Part shown: piece by piece, positions 12,901 to 24,377 of the stretch
Layout: each line of letters opens with the position of its first letter
Numbering within the stretch: the stretch's first letter is position 1
Source of the DNA: Clusia tigrina
Taxonomy: Eukaryota > Arthropoda > Insecta > Diptera > Clusiidae
Length of the DNA: 64,000 nt
Assembly: GCA_920105625.2 (NCBI GenBank)
Contig: OV050032.1
Span: 22,301,981-22,365,980 of the forward strand
Reading direction: 5' to 3'
Translations under genes and position numbers: made by a program
The notes under the pieces: model-generated
What the model was told of the DNA's origin: nothing
The model's database searches: none
What the model saw: only the letters and a program-made list of their open reading frames with translations

Positions 12901-13572
12901 CATACATTGTACATCCAAACTTCAATTCATCAGCAAGGGGATTATTTTGTTCGTTTCTTACTGATACTTATAATTAAATACTGAATTGGGTTTATTTTAA
13001 ATCGAGGAAACCTTTAAAAAATACACTGCTTATACTTGATGTACATATATAAATGTATAAAAAACAAAGGAAAAATTTAAATTGCAAACCTCAATCACAA
13101 TAAAAATTCAAACTCAATCAAATTTCAATTGAAATGCGATTCACACAACTAAAGTAACCAAATCAGCAATAAATGGACGCTTAAAATGACATTGACCTTG
13201 TACAGCACCTGTTTGCGAAGGAAGGTACTCGTGGGAATTCAGCGAGGTTCAACTAAATACAATTAAAAACAAATCGACTTCGAAACTGGTTTCCTTTCCA
13301 TCCTATTTGTATATATTAGACACGGTATTTCATTCCAATAATATACTTGCGCCACGATCCCATTTATCAACGGACAAATTATTTTGGTGTTTTATTGCCA
13401 CAATTGTACTTACCTCATAAATAGGCAATTTATCGGAATTCCATTGAGCAATTCGTTCGGAACTCTTGTCCACTACGGTTACCGTAATGTCAGGACACTT
13501 GAGCGCCATTACCGAGCAAGTGGGGCCACCGACATAGCCAGCGCCAATACAGCAAACCTTCATAACACTCAT
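3924..13572 (-). CDS. sgl: UDP-glucose 6-dehydrogenase (sugarless)
   Basis: Five reverse-strand exons join in frame: 13414-13572, 5296-5434, 4577-5226, 4191-4505 and 3924-4100 (stop TAG), giving 479 residues, the normal metazoan length. The Rossmann motif [12 protein letters not shown] is at residues 9-20. [32 protein letters not shown] and [11 protein letters not shown] are family blocks. The catalytic cysteine is Cys275 in [23 protein letters not shown] and the FDGR block follow. Known role: cytosolic NAD+-dependent oxidation of UDP-glucose to UDP-glucuronate, the precursor of heparan and chondroitin chains needed for Wg, Hh and FGF signalling. Intron 1 (5435-13413) is about 8 kb and holds two decayed LINE fragments on the opposite strand. 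The other introns are 69-90 bp. The 8-kb gap between the Rossmann fold exon and the rest is confirmed by exact phase agreement. Confidence 0.95.
5505..7760 (+). mobile_element. Decayed LINE (RNase H-bearing non-LTR retrotransposon) in sgl intron 1
   Basis: Frameshifted coding remnants run in order: a pre-reverse-transcriptase stretch ([13 protein letters not shown], near 5555), the reverse transcriptase YADDL box (near 5905), post-RT sequence (5990-6400), an RNase H domain (6660-7090, with a [11 protein letters not shown] block and a [17 protein letters not shown] block), and a C-terminal tail near 7290-7450. The 3' end runs into a TTA microsatellite near 7735-7750, the kind of tail LOA/I-type LINEs carry. 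Many stops and frameshifts show it is dead. It lies antisense to sgl. The domain order is seen; the clade name is inferred. Confidence 0.75.
5805..5912 (+). repeat. 54-bp tandem duplication across the reverse transcriptase YADD box
   Basis: Units 5805-5858 and 5859-5912 differ at only a few positions and are exactly 18 codons each, so the LINE reading frame repeats GYADDL twice. Each unit also carries an in-frame TAA stop. This duplicated an already broken copy. Confidence 0.8.
7761..10590. other. sgl intron 1, repeat-poor AT-rich stretch
   Basis: No coding sequence is recognised. A short (CA)n run lies near 8753-8768, a poly(T) tract near 8950, and an imperfect GATGATGATAGG-type repeat near 9268-9330. 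Confidence 0.5.
10590..11490 (+). mobile_element. Second decayed LINE fragment (RNase H region) in sgl intron 1
   Basis: One frame from 10865 to 11485 is open for 206 codons and holds an RNase H domain: [17 protein letters not shown] (normally TDGSK), [11 protein letters not shown], then [19 protein letters not shown]. It shares the block LIGPEPYCG after the RNase H domain with the copy at 5505-7760, so both belong to one family. The reverse transcriptase part is missing and the catalytic area is altered, so it is a dead fragment. It is antisense to sgl. Confidence 0.7.
11491..13413. other. sgl intron 1, 5' part
   Basis: AT-rich, with several short ORFs that look random. No exon or repeat family was recognised. 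An early intron often holds enhancers, but none can be read here. Confidence 0.4.
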
Positions 13573-15012
13573 ACTTATTTTATTAATATTTGTTTTATAT
13601 TTTAGCAGAACACAGGAAATTGGCAGTAAAATTTTGTGGTTTCCTCCTCTACGATACAGTTCTCATTTACTAATTTATATGGTTGCTCCTCTATCCCACA
13701 CTTTTCGTCTATTTGTGTAGCTTTAATCTTTGTGTTTTATACAAAAATGACTGGAACTCCTTAAAAATATTTTGCTGAAGGAAATTTGGCGAATTAATTG
13801 TTTCCTCCCCTAGCTTAGTACGCACACACACACACTCCAAACACTTCACACTTCTTTCTTCAATCACACTGCCAAAAAAGCAAATTTTCTTCGTTATTTA
13901 TGCTTTCTTTTTGACTGGCTGGTCTGGTCTAATATACAATAACAAGGTGTATTTTGTGAAGGGTATACTGCCCTATTCAACACTGCCGCTAAAACCCATC
14001 AGCCTAAATGTCAAAACTGAAAACGCTAAAGAGAGAACAAAATCAGAATGACAAGTTTAACACAAAATAAGAAATTGGAAACAAGATTTGGAATACAATC
14101 ACTTTTACATTATGTGCTAACTTAGCAGTTTATTTCCTTTAAGTTTTCTTGCATTTTCTCATAATTCACACACGCGCTGCTACTGATGTTTTAAAATTTA
14201 TCCAAAGGGAGCTTTACATAGTGTCTTGACTAGCTTTTTAATTCATGGCAATCTTTATGTTTATGTCAGAGTAGCTGATGGCTGTCAAAGTATGAAGTGA
14301 GCAAAATAAAGTTAAAACATTCCATTCAACAAAGATGCGTTCTCGCATTGAATGCTTTAAGAGAGTTAAAAAAAATGCAATCAGAAATTGATGAGTTTGT
14401 AATTTCACAAACACTAAAATTCTCGATAAATATTTATTAAATTAATTGTTTCCCTTCTATTAAATTTAATTTGCGCCATTTTTAAATATAAAAACGTTAA
14501 AATCAAGTGACACTTCAAATTGATGGCTGGGTTTCTAGCAGCACTGCTGTCTTCATATTATATTTAATTTTTTTGGTATGATACCAACATATGGGGTCTC
14601 CACCATGAATTACAGCTAGTCGAGAGACTATGTTCAGCAGTAATGTTGGCCAAACAACAAACAGCATAATAGTATTTCTGACAGCAATTTTTTTTGGTAC
14701 ACATTTGCTGCTTTGCTAAGAAATGCCATCAGCAAGAGATATACCTGGGTATTGTATCCACACTGTACTATTTGCAACCAGTGTTGTTAAGTTGCATATA
14801 AAAATGCTGTTAATTGGTTGTGTAATATTGTTAAGCGCAGGCATGATTTTGTTTACATATATCTATTAAAGTTGTTGTTTCTAACTATAAGTACTAATCT
14901 ATTTCAGTTTTCGATGCGAAATTATGACTGAAAATGTATTTTAAATGCGCAAGTATTTAAAAGAAATGGGATTTTGTAGCTCGAATTATCGAACTACATA
15001 ACACAATCGTAA
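13573..15012. other. sgl 5' region and intergenic DNA
   Basis: Upstream of the sgl start codon, so the promoter and any 5' UTR exon should lie here, but no core element was identified. A short CA run sits near 13823. Otherwise AT-rich and featureless. Confidence 0.4.
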
Positions 15013-15526
15013 CCCCAAGTCTCCACGTGCAATTTTTTAGGGCATAACATCTTTCAAATTTCATTGCAAAGGATGGCAATATTTTAATGGTGGGCATTGC
15101 GATGTTATGCCATCGTCATTTTGAAAATGTCGTCAAGCAAACTACTTCGCTGCGCATGCGCTTGAAAAATTGTTTGAAATATACGGTGGAGGAAAAAAAA
15201 AGGAAACCGAAAATGTGGGTGAATCCTTTTTTACAAAGAATGCAAATGCACAGTCTCCATACATTTTAGCGCTTAAATTAATTTAATAGACGCGGTAAAA
15301 CGAAAATGTCCTACGATGCTGCCACTGTGAGCGTCCCGAAAAAATGAAAAATGGCTGTCAAAAAAACAAAATGACAACTGATTGTAACACAGCACGTTGG
15401 CAATTTATGGCATAAAATATTTCATAACATAAATTGCCAACTTGAAGCAATTTGCAGCCTCCATTGGCAAATTGGCTTGAAATTGCCAATGGCATGCCAT
15501 CAAAAATTGCCCGTGGATACGTAGTG
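15013..15526 (+). mobile_element. PIF/Harbinger-type non-autonomous element
   Basis: The left end CCCCAAGTCTCCACGTGCAA and the right end (TTGCCCGTGGATACGTAGTG) are imperfect inverted repeats of about 26 bp. TAA flanks both sides (15010-15012 and 15527-15529), fitting the 3-bp TWA duplication of PIF/Harbinger. Inside, a short frame near 15187-15260 reads KRKPKMWVNPFLQRM, resembling the segment at the start of Harbinger transposases (R-x-W-V-x-P, then a basic run). Most of the transposase is gone. The family assignment rests on duplication length plus this short match. Confidence 0.6.
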
Positions 15527-15860
15527 TAATGGTGAGCATTGTCATGTTATGACGATAACATTTTGAAAATGTCGTCAAGCAATCTAGTTCGCTGTGCCCG
15601 CGCTCTTGATTCATTAACAGAATTGTTTGATTTATACGATAAAGAGGGAAAAAGAAGGAAATCGAGATTCTGGGTGAATCATTTTTTACAAAGAAGGGAA
15701 ATGCAGTCTCCATCCATTTTAGCGTTTAAATTAATTTAATAGACACGGTAAAACTGAAATGTTCGACAATGCTGCCACTGTTAGCGTCACGAAAAAGTGA
15801 AAAATGGCTGTTAAACAAACAAAATGATAACTGATTGCTATACAGCAGGGCACACCTAAA
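15527..15860 (+). repeat. Adjacent partial copy of the same Harbinger-type element
   Basis: The sequence from about 15527 repeats 15084-15385 with an offset of about 443 bp and roughly 80% identity by eye, including TTTTGAAAATGTCGTCAAGC and the frame RRKSRFWVNHFLQRRE, a cleaner version of the transposase-like segment. The left terminal repeat is missing, so the copy is truncated. Confidence 0.65.
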
Positions 15861-17017
15861 AGGTAGTCGCAAAGGAGAATTGCTCTTCTTTTTGTTTTCG
15901 TTTTGAAGTTTCTTCACTTTTAATTCGCAGCTTTTATTTGAGATTAGTGTTGTAAACAAACAACGTTTGAAATATACAAATAATAGTTTGTAAATAGTTG
16001 AGATATAATTATTAATAAAAATAAAATGGGAAAGTGCGTTTTATGTGGAAAAGTAACAAACTTGAAATATAATTTAAAATTTTCTACAATTTTATAAAAT
16101 AAAAAAAAAATGAATTCTTCAGTTGTTGCGCTTTTACATATATTCAACATTGTGGATATTTTCACAAGAATCATTGCTTTAAATGATGCACCTTTGCTGA
16201 CATTAGAAGTGGGTGCTGCTGTCTAATTGTATGCATATTATTTACGGTTATGCAGTTGGAATGCGTTTGAACTGAATTGTATATGCATGGGCTCTTGCGA
16301 TTTCGGCAGTGTGTTGTTCTGCTTCTATGTATAATCGTCATAGTTTTTGTAAGTAAATAATTATCAAAAAATGAAGCTACCTGAAATTTAGCAATTATAC
16401 CACTTAGTTGCTGCTCCTGTTGGGGGGTTGAGTTCACATATGGATATGGCGCTTGATTTCTGCATCTAATACAACATATTATTAGGATGCCGCGTTTGCG
16501 TTAAATTGCAAAATTTTTTTAAAAATGGAACCCAAATTAAGTGTCTGCTATTCGTAAATAAAAAAGAATTTTCAAAAATTTTTACATATTTATAAGAAAA
16601 CCATTGGTTACCTTTGGCCAAGCATCTTCTATAATTCACATGCACATGTATATTGCTACACACTGCCGTCGCTTGGTACCCCTCCCACACACAATTCTGT
16701 ACAGAGGGAGTAGTCGGGCCACTTGTTTCATTGATATGTTCCCACACAAAATATCAAAAATTTTTCTATTTAAACATTTTCACATTTCCGTATAATTTAA
16801 TTTTGTAGAAATGTCTGTTTTACTACATTTATTTAATTTTATTTAATTTTCCTCACTATCAAAATCTCAATTCAAATTCAAATCCAGGTTACACGATTAG
16901 TGCTCCCTGTTCGAATCTAAAATTGGATTTTAACATGTCAAAAGCGAAAGCTTTTTTCAAGCAATTGACAAGTCAAAATCCAAAAATTATTGTTGTAGCC
17001 TTGCGGCCACCTTCTTA
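15861..17017. other. Intergenic DNA, nothing recognised
   Basis: AT-rich sequence with short random ORFs. No gene, RNA or clear mobile element seen. Confidence 0.4.
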
Positions 17018-17126
17018 GTGTATACTGCAACACAGTATGTTGGCAATTTGCTATCACCATTGGCAGTTTGCTTGAAATTGCCAATTGCAATCTATCAAAA
17101 ATTGCCCGTGGAGACGTAGGGTTAAG
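17018..17126 (+). repeat. Right-end fragment of the Harbinger-type element
   Basis: It matches the right end of 15013-15526: a TTGGCAATTT / GGCTTGAAATTGCCAAT block and the terminal TTGCCCGTGGAGACGTAGGG, followed by TTA. It shows the family is dispersed and supports the terminal sequence. Confidence 0.6.
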
Positions 17127-17193
17127 AGCTCTGTTAAATTTAAGAAGTGACATTTCCTGTTAGCCTCGTTTAACACAAGACTGCAACGGCGCG

Positions 17194-17645
17194 GGTTTGG
17201 ATATCACGGCAATGGTAAACAAAATAAAAATCCACAAAAAATACCCAAAACCAAAGCAATATTTAAAATTGCAGTCCGACTCTCGTCAGCGCTATATAAA
17301 ATTAGTCGCCAAGTGCCACAAAATCATTTTTTCCCAAAAATTTAAAAAAGCTATCGTCAGCTCTTTTTTCCCCAGAAATTAAAAACAACGATAGAGATTC
17401 AAGCAGAATTGTTAAAGTAAATAACAACATCATAGGACGGTTGAAAGTTTCCGCCGGCAACTATCCGAACCTCGCTGTATTTCTTTGGTTTGATATGCAA
17501 CTTTTGTTCTGTTTTGTTTTGTTTTTAAGCCGCAATCATAGATTGCCTGATCGTGTGAAGCTCGTGGTATGAGCACGAACACTTCTCGCAGTTGTTGTGA
17601 TTTTTGGGCTGTGTTGGGTTTATTTACCATCGCCGTGATATCCAA
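17194..17645. repeat. Inverted repeat pair about 430 bp apart
   Basis: The left copy (TTTGGATATCACGGCAATGG, from about 17194) and the right copy, inverted, ending near 17645, agree at about 24 of 25 positions. The sequence between them is not symmetrical. No target duplication was found. It could be a fold-back element or two insertions of an unknown repeat. Confidence 0.45.
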
Positions 17646-17907
17646 AACCAGAGACCATAGTGACGGGACACTTAAACGTCAAATTTTCTGACGTTTAAAA
17701 AAAAGTCTTTGTTTATCATGAGTCGCCTATATGGATAGGATTCTTTATCATTGGTTAACCAGAATTCTGAAGAAAATCAGCCACACTACTACAGTTTTGA
17801 ACATGTGTAAGTGTGAGCAAAACAAGAGTCATTTCTCTGTATTCTCTGTCCAAAACCATTCCGCTGCCGGCTGTGTGAAACCAGGCTTATGAAGTATGTA
17901 AACAACA

Positions 17908-17993
17908 AAAGTGACTTAACTCAGTTTTGAAAGTGAGTTAACTTACTTTTGAAAGTGAGTTAACTCAGTTTTGAAAGTGAGTTAACTCACTTT
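17908..17993. repeat. 22-bp tandem repeat
   Basis: TTTTGAAAGTGAGTTAACT recurs at 17925, 17947 and 17969 with a constant 22-bp period. Units alternate between GTTAACTCAG and GTTAACTTAC endings. Confidence 0.85.
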
Positions 17994-18203
17994 TATACAA
18001 AAACAATTGCATGGGAATTTGTACATTTAAATGCCATGCTAAACTGCAGTTAAGGCTCGATGGAAACGCGCAATAAGCATGATTGATAATCGTGCAGATG
18101 TAGATTCGTGGGTGCGTTATAGCGTATACTCGCCTAGGACACAATTTCATCTATGTACATTTTTGCTGCATCCTTCCATTGGTAGTCTTAAGGGATAATT
18201 CCT

Positions 18204-18422
18204 TATAATTTTTCATTATTATTGCTTTACACCATAATAAATTATACCTATAAGGGGTTGGGGTTGACTACTAGCTATTGCGGCTTTCGACTCGAAGAGA
18301 AAACGAGTTTTTAGAAGGAAGCATTTAGAGACCAAGCCCGGGGCAGGATATGAACCTGGGACCCTCTGAGTGTGAGTCTAGCATGCTTACCACTATACCA
18401 CAGAGGGTGGCATGATTTTATA
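18204..18422 (-). mobile_element. tRNA-derived SINE, copy 1
   Basis: On the reverse strand, from about 18407, the sequence reads as a tRNA-like head: box A TGGTATAGTGGTAAGC and box B GGTTCATATCC about 35 bp later. A tRNA-unrelated body follows (GGGCTTGGTCTCTAAATGC...) and an AT-rich tail including TTATGGTGTAA. Two more copies of head and/or body lie at 29409-29597 and 38733-38863. TATAATTTTT near both edges (18204 and 18423) is a weak candidate target duplication. The intact boxes could drive polymerase III transcription. Confidence 0.75.
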
Positions 18423-18837
18423 TATAATTTTTTTTTAAGAGAGAGACAGAGCAAACAGTCGACATTGAATAAGGCAGCTCATTTGCTCGTGCTGAACTAA
18501 ATAATAATTGAGTTAACTCAACACAGAATGAATGAAGTGCATTGCAAATTAATTAACAGGATAACGCCTCTGAAATCTCAATGTCAAAATTACAAAAGAC
18601 ACATTAGCAAAATAAAGTAATTAAAAACCACAATTAAATGCCAATGCCAGGCTAGAGGTAACAAATAAACCATGATCCTTAATTGAATGAATATTGTTAG
18701 AATGGTAGTTTATTTACCGTAGCTGGCACTCAAACAAAATTCAAACACCTGCTGCTCATTTATTGTCTAGAAGATTCTAATACACCTATCGCCATAGGTA
18801 ACAGGATCAATAAGGATTTGATGCAGTTTGAGGCCAA

Positions 18838-19290
18838 TTATAAGCGATTGCATAACTTACACCTCTTCTTCTTATTCTTCTTAGGTGTCATTTCAACCCG
18901 TGGTCGGGTTACGGTAGATTTGAGCAGCTCTCGCCAGGCTCTTCTGCTTCGCGCTCGCCTTCTCCAATTAGTTATACCAAGCATGGTTAGTGCTTCCTCA
19001 GCTTGGTCTATCCATCGGGCCTCATATACCCTTTTCACCGGAGCTTCTCCATCCATACGATAGACATGACCCAGCCAGCGTAGTCGCTGAATGTTTAAAC
19101 GCTGAACTACGTCAATGTCGCCGTAGAGCTTATACAGCTCGAAGTTCATTCGAATGCGATAGTCGTCGCCAACTCGAACAGGACCAAAGATTTTGCGAAG
19201 AACTTTCCTGTCGAACACCCCAAGAGCGGCTGCGTCAGTTTGCGCTACCACCCATGCCTCAGCATTCAGCACTCCCTTCTATCTAAACAA
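18838..19290 (-). mobile_element. C-terminal tail of a non-LTR reverse transcriptase
   Basis: A 144-codon reverse-strand frame contains DRKVLRKIFGPVR near the N-terminus and LNIQRLRWLGHVYRMD further on, the tail found after the RT domain in many insect LINE ORF2 proteins. The C-terminus is basic (WRRRARSRRAW, PKKNKKKR). The RT core is missing, so this is a 5'-truncated copy, but its frame is still open, implying a fairly recent insertion. Confidence 0.75.
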
Positions 19291-19775
19291 TATTTCTCGA
19301 TTGTGTGCGAGAGTCAGATTAAATTATCTTCAGCAAGATTTTAAATTTTAATTCCTTGGCTATGTCCAACATCATATATCTGATTTGGGACACTAGCATG
19401 CTTATCATTGTTTATCGTGCGGTGTCTGGAGCTGCCAGTATGAAAGTTAACGGTACTGAATCGTTTATAGTAATTAACTAACGCTGCATTGCCCAGTCCG
19501 CTGCATACATCCACCATACATATGTGAGTAAACAAAAGTACACACGTGCATATGCATATCCTTGAACGCAACGTAGCAACAGTTTTGTTTCAAACAATTT
19601 GAAAAGCATTAAAATCAGGTTGCCGTGCGTAAAGCGCTTCCATTTTGAAGCACAAGCAAAACACAATTCATAAAATTCATTCAGGAAGAAAATATTTTTT
19701 AAACAATTATACATATAAATATATTTTATTGTGAACTGTACTTGCTTCGAGTAAATAATCTAAACGCACAAGAAG

Positions 19776-21554
19776 ATGTCGGAAGAAAACGTACTACTTG
19801 ATGAAACTAATTTGGTAATTTTGAAGCCACGCGCTATATTCGGCATTAATGGAAAAGTTGAATTTGGACTGCAATTACATCCGGACAAATCGCATATAAT
19901 ATTTCCGTTGGGCAACAAAATCGGCATTGTCAATATGCAAACAAATAAGCAGGAGTTCATTAGTGGTCACACACACTCGGTATCGTGCCTGGACATTAGC
20001 ACAAGGTAATCTGACGTTTTCGCCGTCCTAAAAAATTCTGAATTTTTGTTTCCCTTTATTTAGCGGTCGTTATTTAGCATCCGGTCAGATTAATCACATG
20101 GGATTTCGCGCCTATGTAATACTGTGGGACTTTAAAGCGCGTAAGGAGTTGACCAGACATGATTTACACAAGGTATGAGAAGTTAGATGGGTTTAAGGGG
20201 CAGTGTGTGAGACAAATCTTAAACTAAGGTAGTAGCTGAAAGTCAATACTCACACATTGAATGGGACCAAATGTGTCAGTTGGCATTTGTGCTTTTAGTT
20301 GGACAAACAATAGGAAACGGAGGCAAATAGATTATCTGCTAATTGAATCCACCCCCCCTTGGCGTGGAATTTGTCCACTTTTTTTGAATCACTGCTTATC
20401 TGGAACTGAAAACTCCACCATAATTTAGAAATCATTTCATATATAACAAAATTGAAGTCATATTTGTTAACACTTCAACATAAAGCTCCAGAAATTTGAG
20501 GCCGCTATTATACCTGCTGATTTTGGTAGTCGCTGCGGAGCAAAGATATACATTTTCTTTCTTTGAAGTCTTTGAAGAGAGTTTGTCAAAAAAGCCTGTT
20601 AGCACTCCTCGCTTCAAAAACGAGGACGAAACAGTAGTATGCACATAAAGATAAATAGATAAGTATTACTATTAGTCCAAATTGGCAAGGAGATTGGAAA
20701 AACTATACGATCACACCGACTCTTGCAACTGCACTACATATTTGTATGACCCTGACTTATATACTATGCCCACAAACAGCTGCTCAAATATAATGTGCAC
20801 TGACACTTTTCGTGGTAATATAAAATTAGATTTGGAAAGGCGTGTCAATTTGTCATGTTGATTACTTTAAACGGTCATAGTCTTCCATCCAGTTCATCTT
20901 TAAGCTCGCGAGGATATGACATAAAAATAGCACTACTTCGAGTTGGGCGACTCGAGGATTTGGCAGCCTTATTATCTACGAACCTCCTACCTGCTTTAAC
21001 CGTCAAATATCAATTGCTTTGATGTGTGTGGGTTGTCCTGTAGGTATCGTATGGTTCTCGGCTCGGGATACGTACTCTTTAAATCAAAAGAAGCACACAA
21101 AAAAAGTTGATGAGTGTAATGACCTAGTTTTACCCAAGTCCAGTACCATCTATGTATATAAATACTATCAATATCAGCAGTTATGTGCATCCAACATTGC
21201 AGCCCAATATCTGTTCCAGTTCTTAAGGGATTTTCTTAACAAAAAATGAAGGCCCAGGCAGTGAGCCTGATCAAACGTATATACATATTTATATACATAC
21301 ATACATGTCAGAGTCACATGTTACTTTGAGAAACATTCACCCAAATCCAGAATTAGTCTCTGCAGTGTGTGCTAATGAGCTCCGACCAAAGCAGCAGAAG
21401 ATTGCTTGAGTTAATAATGACATTTCATTTTTCCACAAACTTCAGTTTGTTGTGTTTTTTTATTCTCAAGATATTTGTTCCTTTTTCCTCTAAAGAAAAG
21501 TCTTGCTTTTTCGTATAATTTGTGTGCAGTATTTTTTTATTAGAGGTGCTCATA

Positions 21555-21627
<73 letters not shown>

Positions 21628-24087
21628 ATATAATGTGCATATATGCACTTATCATATATGAGTGGCATTTGTTCTTTTTATCCTTAGGTACGCGTTCAAT
21701 CAGTTTGCTTTACTGCCAGCGATAAATTTGTGGTCTCCATTGGCGGAGAAGACGACGGCACTGTGATTGTGTTCGACATAGAAACATTGTAAGTAGTAAT
21801 GGGAATCCAGCAAAACGTTCTCTAAGTAGTCCAATGCCAATTTTTGTATATCTCTCATCTGCTCAGTACACCAATTTGCCGTGCGGTAGCTGCTAAAAAC
21901 ATTTCCGGAAATCCAACCACCGTTACTCCCCTACACGGCAATGCTTCGTTCTTCATTGTTGCTGGAGATCGTAAGTTAAAGATTCAGTACTTCTATTTGC
22001 CACCTCTTTGCACTAACACGTCACACGTCGCATAAAGGCCACCTTCGCTTGTGGAGCATTTTACGCGATAATCGGAAGTTAAATGTTCACGACATCTGTT
22101 TGGGCAAACATCAGCGTCGCTTCACCCAAGTGCGCATCGATCGTCGTGATCAGTACATGTATTTGGGGACCATGACCGGTGACTTGGTGAAGGTAAGCAT
22201 CAATTGTTGCGACATAGCGCATGTGACGAAAGTTGGTGAGATATCTGCCATGCTGGGCGCCTATGGCAAGCACAATACACGCAAACCGTACGGAAAGGAT
22301 TGCGATCGATTTGTGAATGGCGTGCGCGACGTGCACATTGTGGATGAAGGTCTGCTGTTGATTGGTGCCGGCGACGGCACCTTGGAACTGGTCGAAGAGC
22401 GCAAGGATGTCAATGTAATAATGTTCAAAAATTACCCGAGTCCCACTTGGCCTATGTTGCGATCGGTAAGACGTGTCGATACAAATTGAATCAGTAACCG
22501 CAACGAAATTTTCATACTTAGTTGAAACAGGCCAAAGTCAATGGCATTATCACTTCAATGGTCGAGATCAATCCCATAGAGTACTACATTTGCACAACTC
22601 TGAATGAGGTCTACATGCTTAATATCAAAACATTTGCCTTGCAGTTGTTGAAGACATGTCATCAGAAGACAGTGGCATGCGTCACCTTCCCAAAGTCGGT
22701 TGCACAATTCACTAACTCAGTTGGGAATTGTGGTTAATTTGTTTTTTTTTTCTAATTATGTTTCAGAGGCCTTTCTACGCTGTTTGCCAGTTCCGGTTTT
22801 GATACCATACGCATTTGGTCAACGGTGCGTCTGCAGGAGCTTCTGCGCATCATCGTTCACAATTTTTACTGTGCCTGCATGGAATTCACCCATGATGGCA
22901 GCAGCATCGTTTCAGTTTGGAATGATGGCGTCATACGCGCCTTCACCCCCATTACCGGAAGACTGATTTACGCCATACCAAATGCTCACAACAAAGGTGA
23001 ATATTTTTATTTAGTAGGGTTCTTTAGAATTCAGCTGTACGATTGTTGTTTCATGCAGGCTGTAGTGCGCTTGCCATTTCGAAGAATGGACGTACGCTGG
23101 TCACAGGCGGCATTGAGGGGCAGGTGCGTGTATGGAAAATTGAACCCCTTCGCCAAAGTTTGCTCTGTGTTTTGAAAGACCATTCAGGGCCGATTTCCAG
23201 TCTCGATTTTAATCCAACGGACACAGAGGTTATATCAGCATGTGTGGATGGGTCTTGCGTTATATGGGACATGAGGTGATTTTGATGAATTTACTTTGTA
23301 CGGGAAATTCGCAATAGAGCTGAATATGTGTCCTTTATCCTATTAGTCGCCTAACTAGAAAACAAGTCTTCACCGCTAACACGCAGTTCATGGCGGCACG
23401 CTACTTCCCGACTGGGGTGCAGATATTGTCTTGTGGCGCTGATGGTCGCATTGGCTATTGGATGGTCTACAATGGCGCATTGATAAGGGAACTTATTGCC
23501 TCGAAGAAATCGTCGGTGAATTGTGTGTCAATTAATTTTACAGGCGAATTTTTTGTGTCTGTTGGTAATGATCAACTAGTTAAGGTAAATTGTGTTGGAA
23601 GTTATTAACCCAAGTGAGATCATAATATATATCCCCTAAAGGTTTGGGACTACAATCGCGGTGCTGTCGTTTGTCAAGGATCGGAGCATGCGTCTACGGT
23701 AAAATGCGTCGCATTCAGCCCATGTGGCAAATTTTTTGTGACCGGCAGTGAGGACGGTTCCATTATCATTTGGGATCTACCAGAGGTACAAATTCATAAG
23801 TCTATATGCAGATATTACTAGAGTATTTTCTTATTACTTAGGCATTTTGGGGCAAGGGAACCCCAACGGAACTCATCAGAACAACCTCGACCCAAAAAAA
23901 AGCTGAAGCGGTAGAAGCAAAGGTTGTCTCCCATCAGCGATCCCCGACTCCAAAGAAGGAGCACGTTGACGGTTTATTGTCTAAAACCCCAAAAGGATGC
24001 GTTGCCTGTGTAGAATGTCCACCAGTTCACCATAAGAAGATGCCGGAAGAAAAATGCAATATTGGATATGAAACCAAGAAATGCTAA
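19776..24087 (+). CDS. Cfap52: Cilia- and flagella-associated protein 52 (WDR16 homologue)
   Basis: Eleven exons join in frame: 19776-20005, 20064-20172, 21688-21788, 21867-21970, 22038-22465, 22522-22694, 22767-22996, 23059-23275, 23347-23584, 23642-23785 and 23842-24087, giving 739 residues. WD40 repeats fill most of the protein (GHTHSVSCLD, VEVISACVDGSCVIWD-like, GSEDGSIIIWDLPE), with the CFAP52-specific blocks KPRAIFGINGKV near the N-terminus and WNDGVIRAFTPITGRLIYAI in the middle. Vertebrate CFAP52 is about 620 residues; the extra length is mainly the last exon, a lysine- and cysteine-containing tail of about 80 residues with no WD40 character. Known role: microtubule inner/associated protein of motile axonemes. 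In flies that means sperm flagella and mechanosensory cilia. Intron 2 is long (1.5 kb) and carries a TA microsatellite. The donor of exon 6 (GTCGGT) is weak but phase and homology require it. Confidence 0.93.
21556..21616. repeat. (TA)n microsatellite in CFAP52 intron 2
   Basis: About 30 uninterrupted TA units followed by TATGTATGTATG. Confidence 0.95.
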
Positions 24088-24377
24088 CCAATTATTTTAT
24101 GTCTCGACACAATGTTTCAAAATAAAATTCAATAAATCAAATACATTATTCGGAACTCGTTCAGTCTTTCTTTTCCACAATCATCTAGAGTAACAACACC
24201 GCATTGGTGGTTTTCTTCCTGTGTAGCATTCCCACCTGACCCACCATATGTGGATAAAAAGCCAAAAGATAGTGCGATTTTATATCTGAACCCAGGAAAT
24301 GCCAATTTACTTGCGCTAATTTTTAAAGTGAATATTTTCAATATAGAATTAATATCAAAATAAATGTTTCATTGTGT

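Noticed and set aside
18838..19286. Forward-strand ORFs (81 and 98 codons)
   Set aside because: They are shadows of the reverse-strand reverse transcriptase tail.
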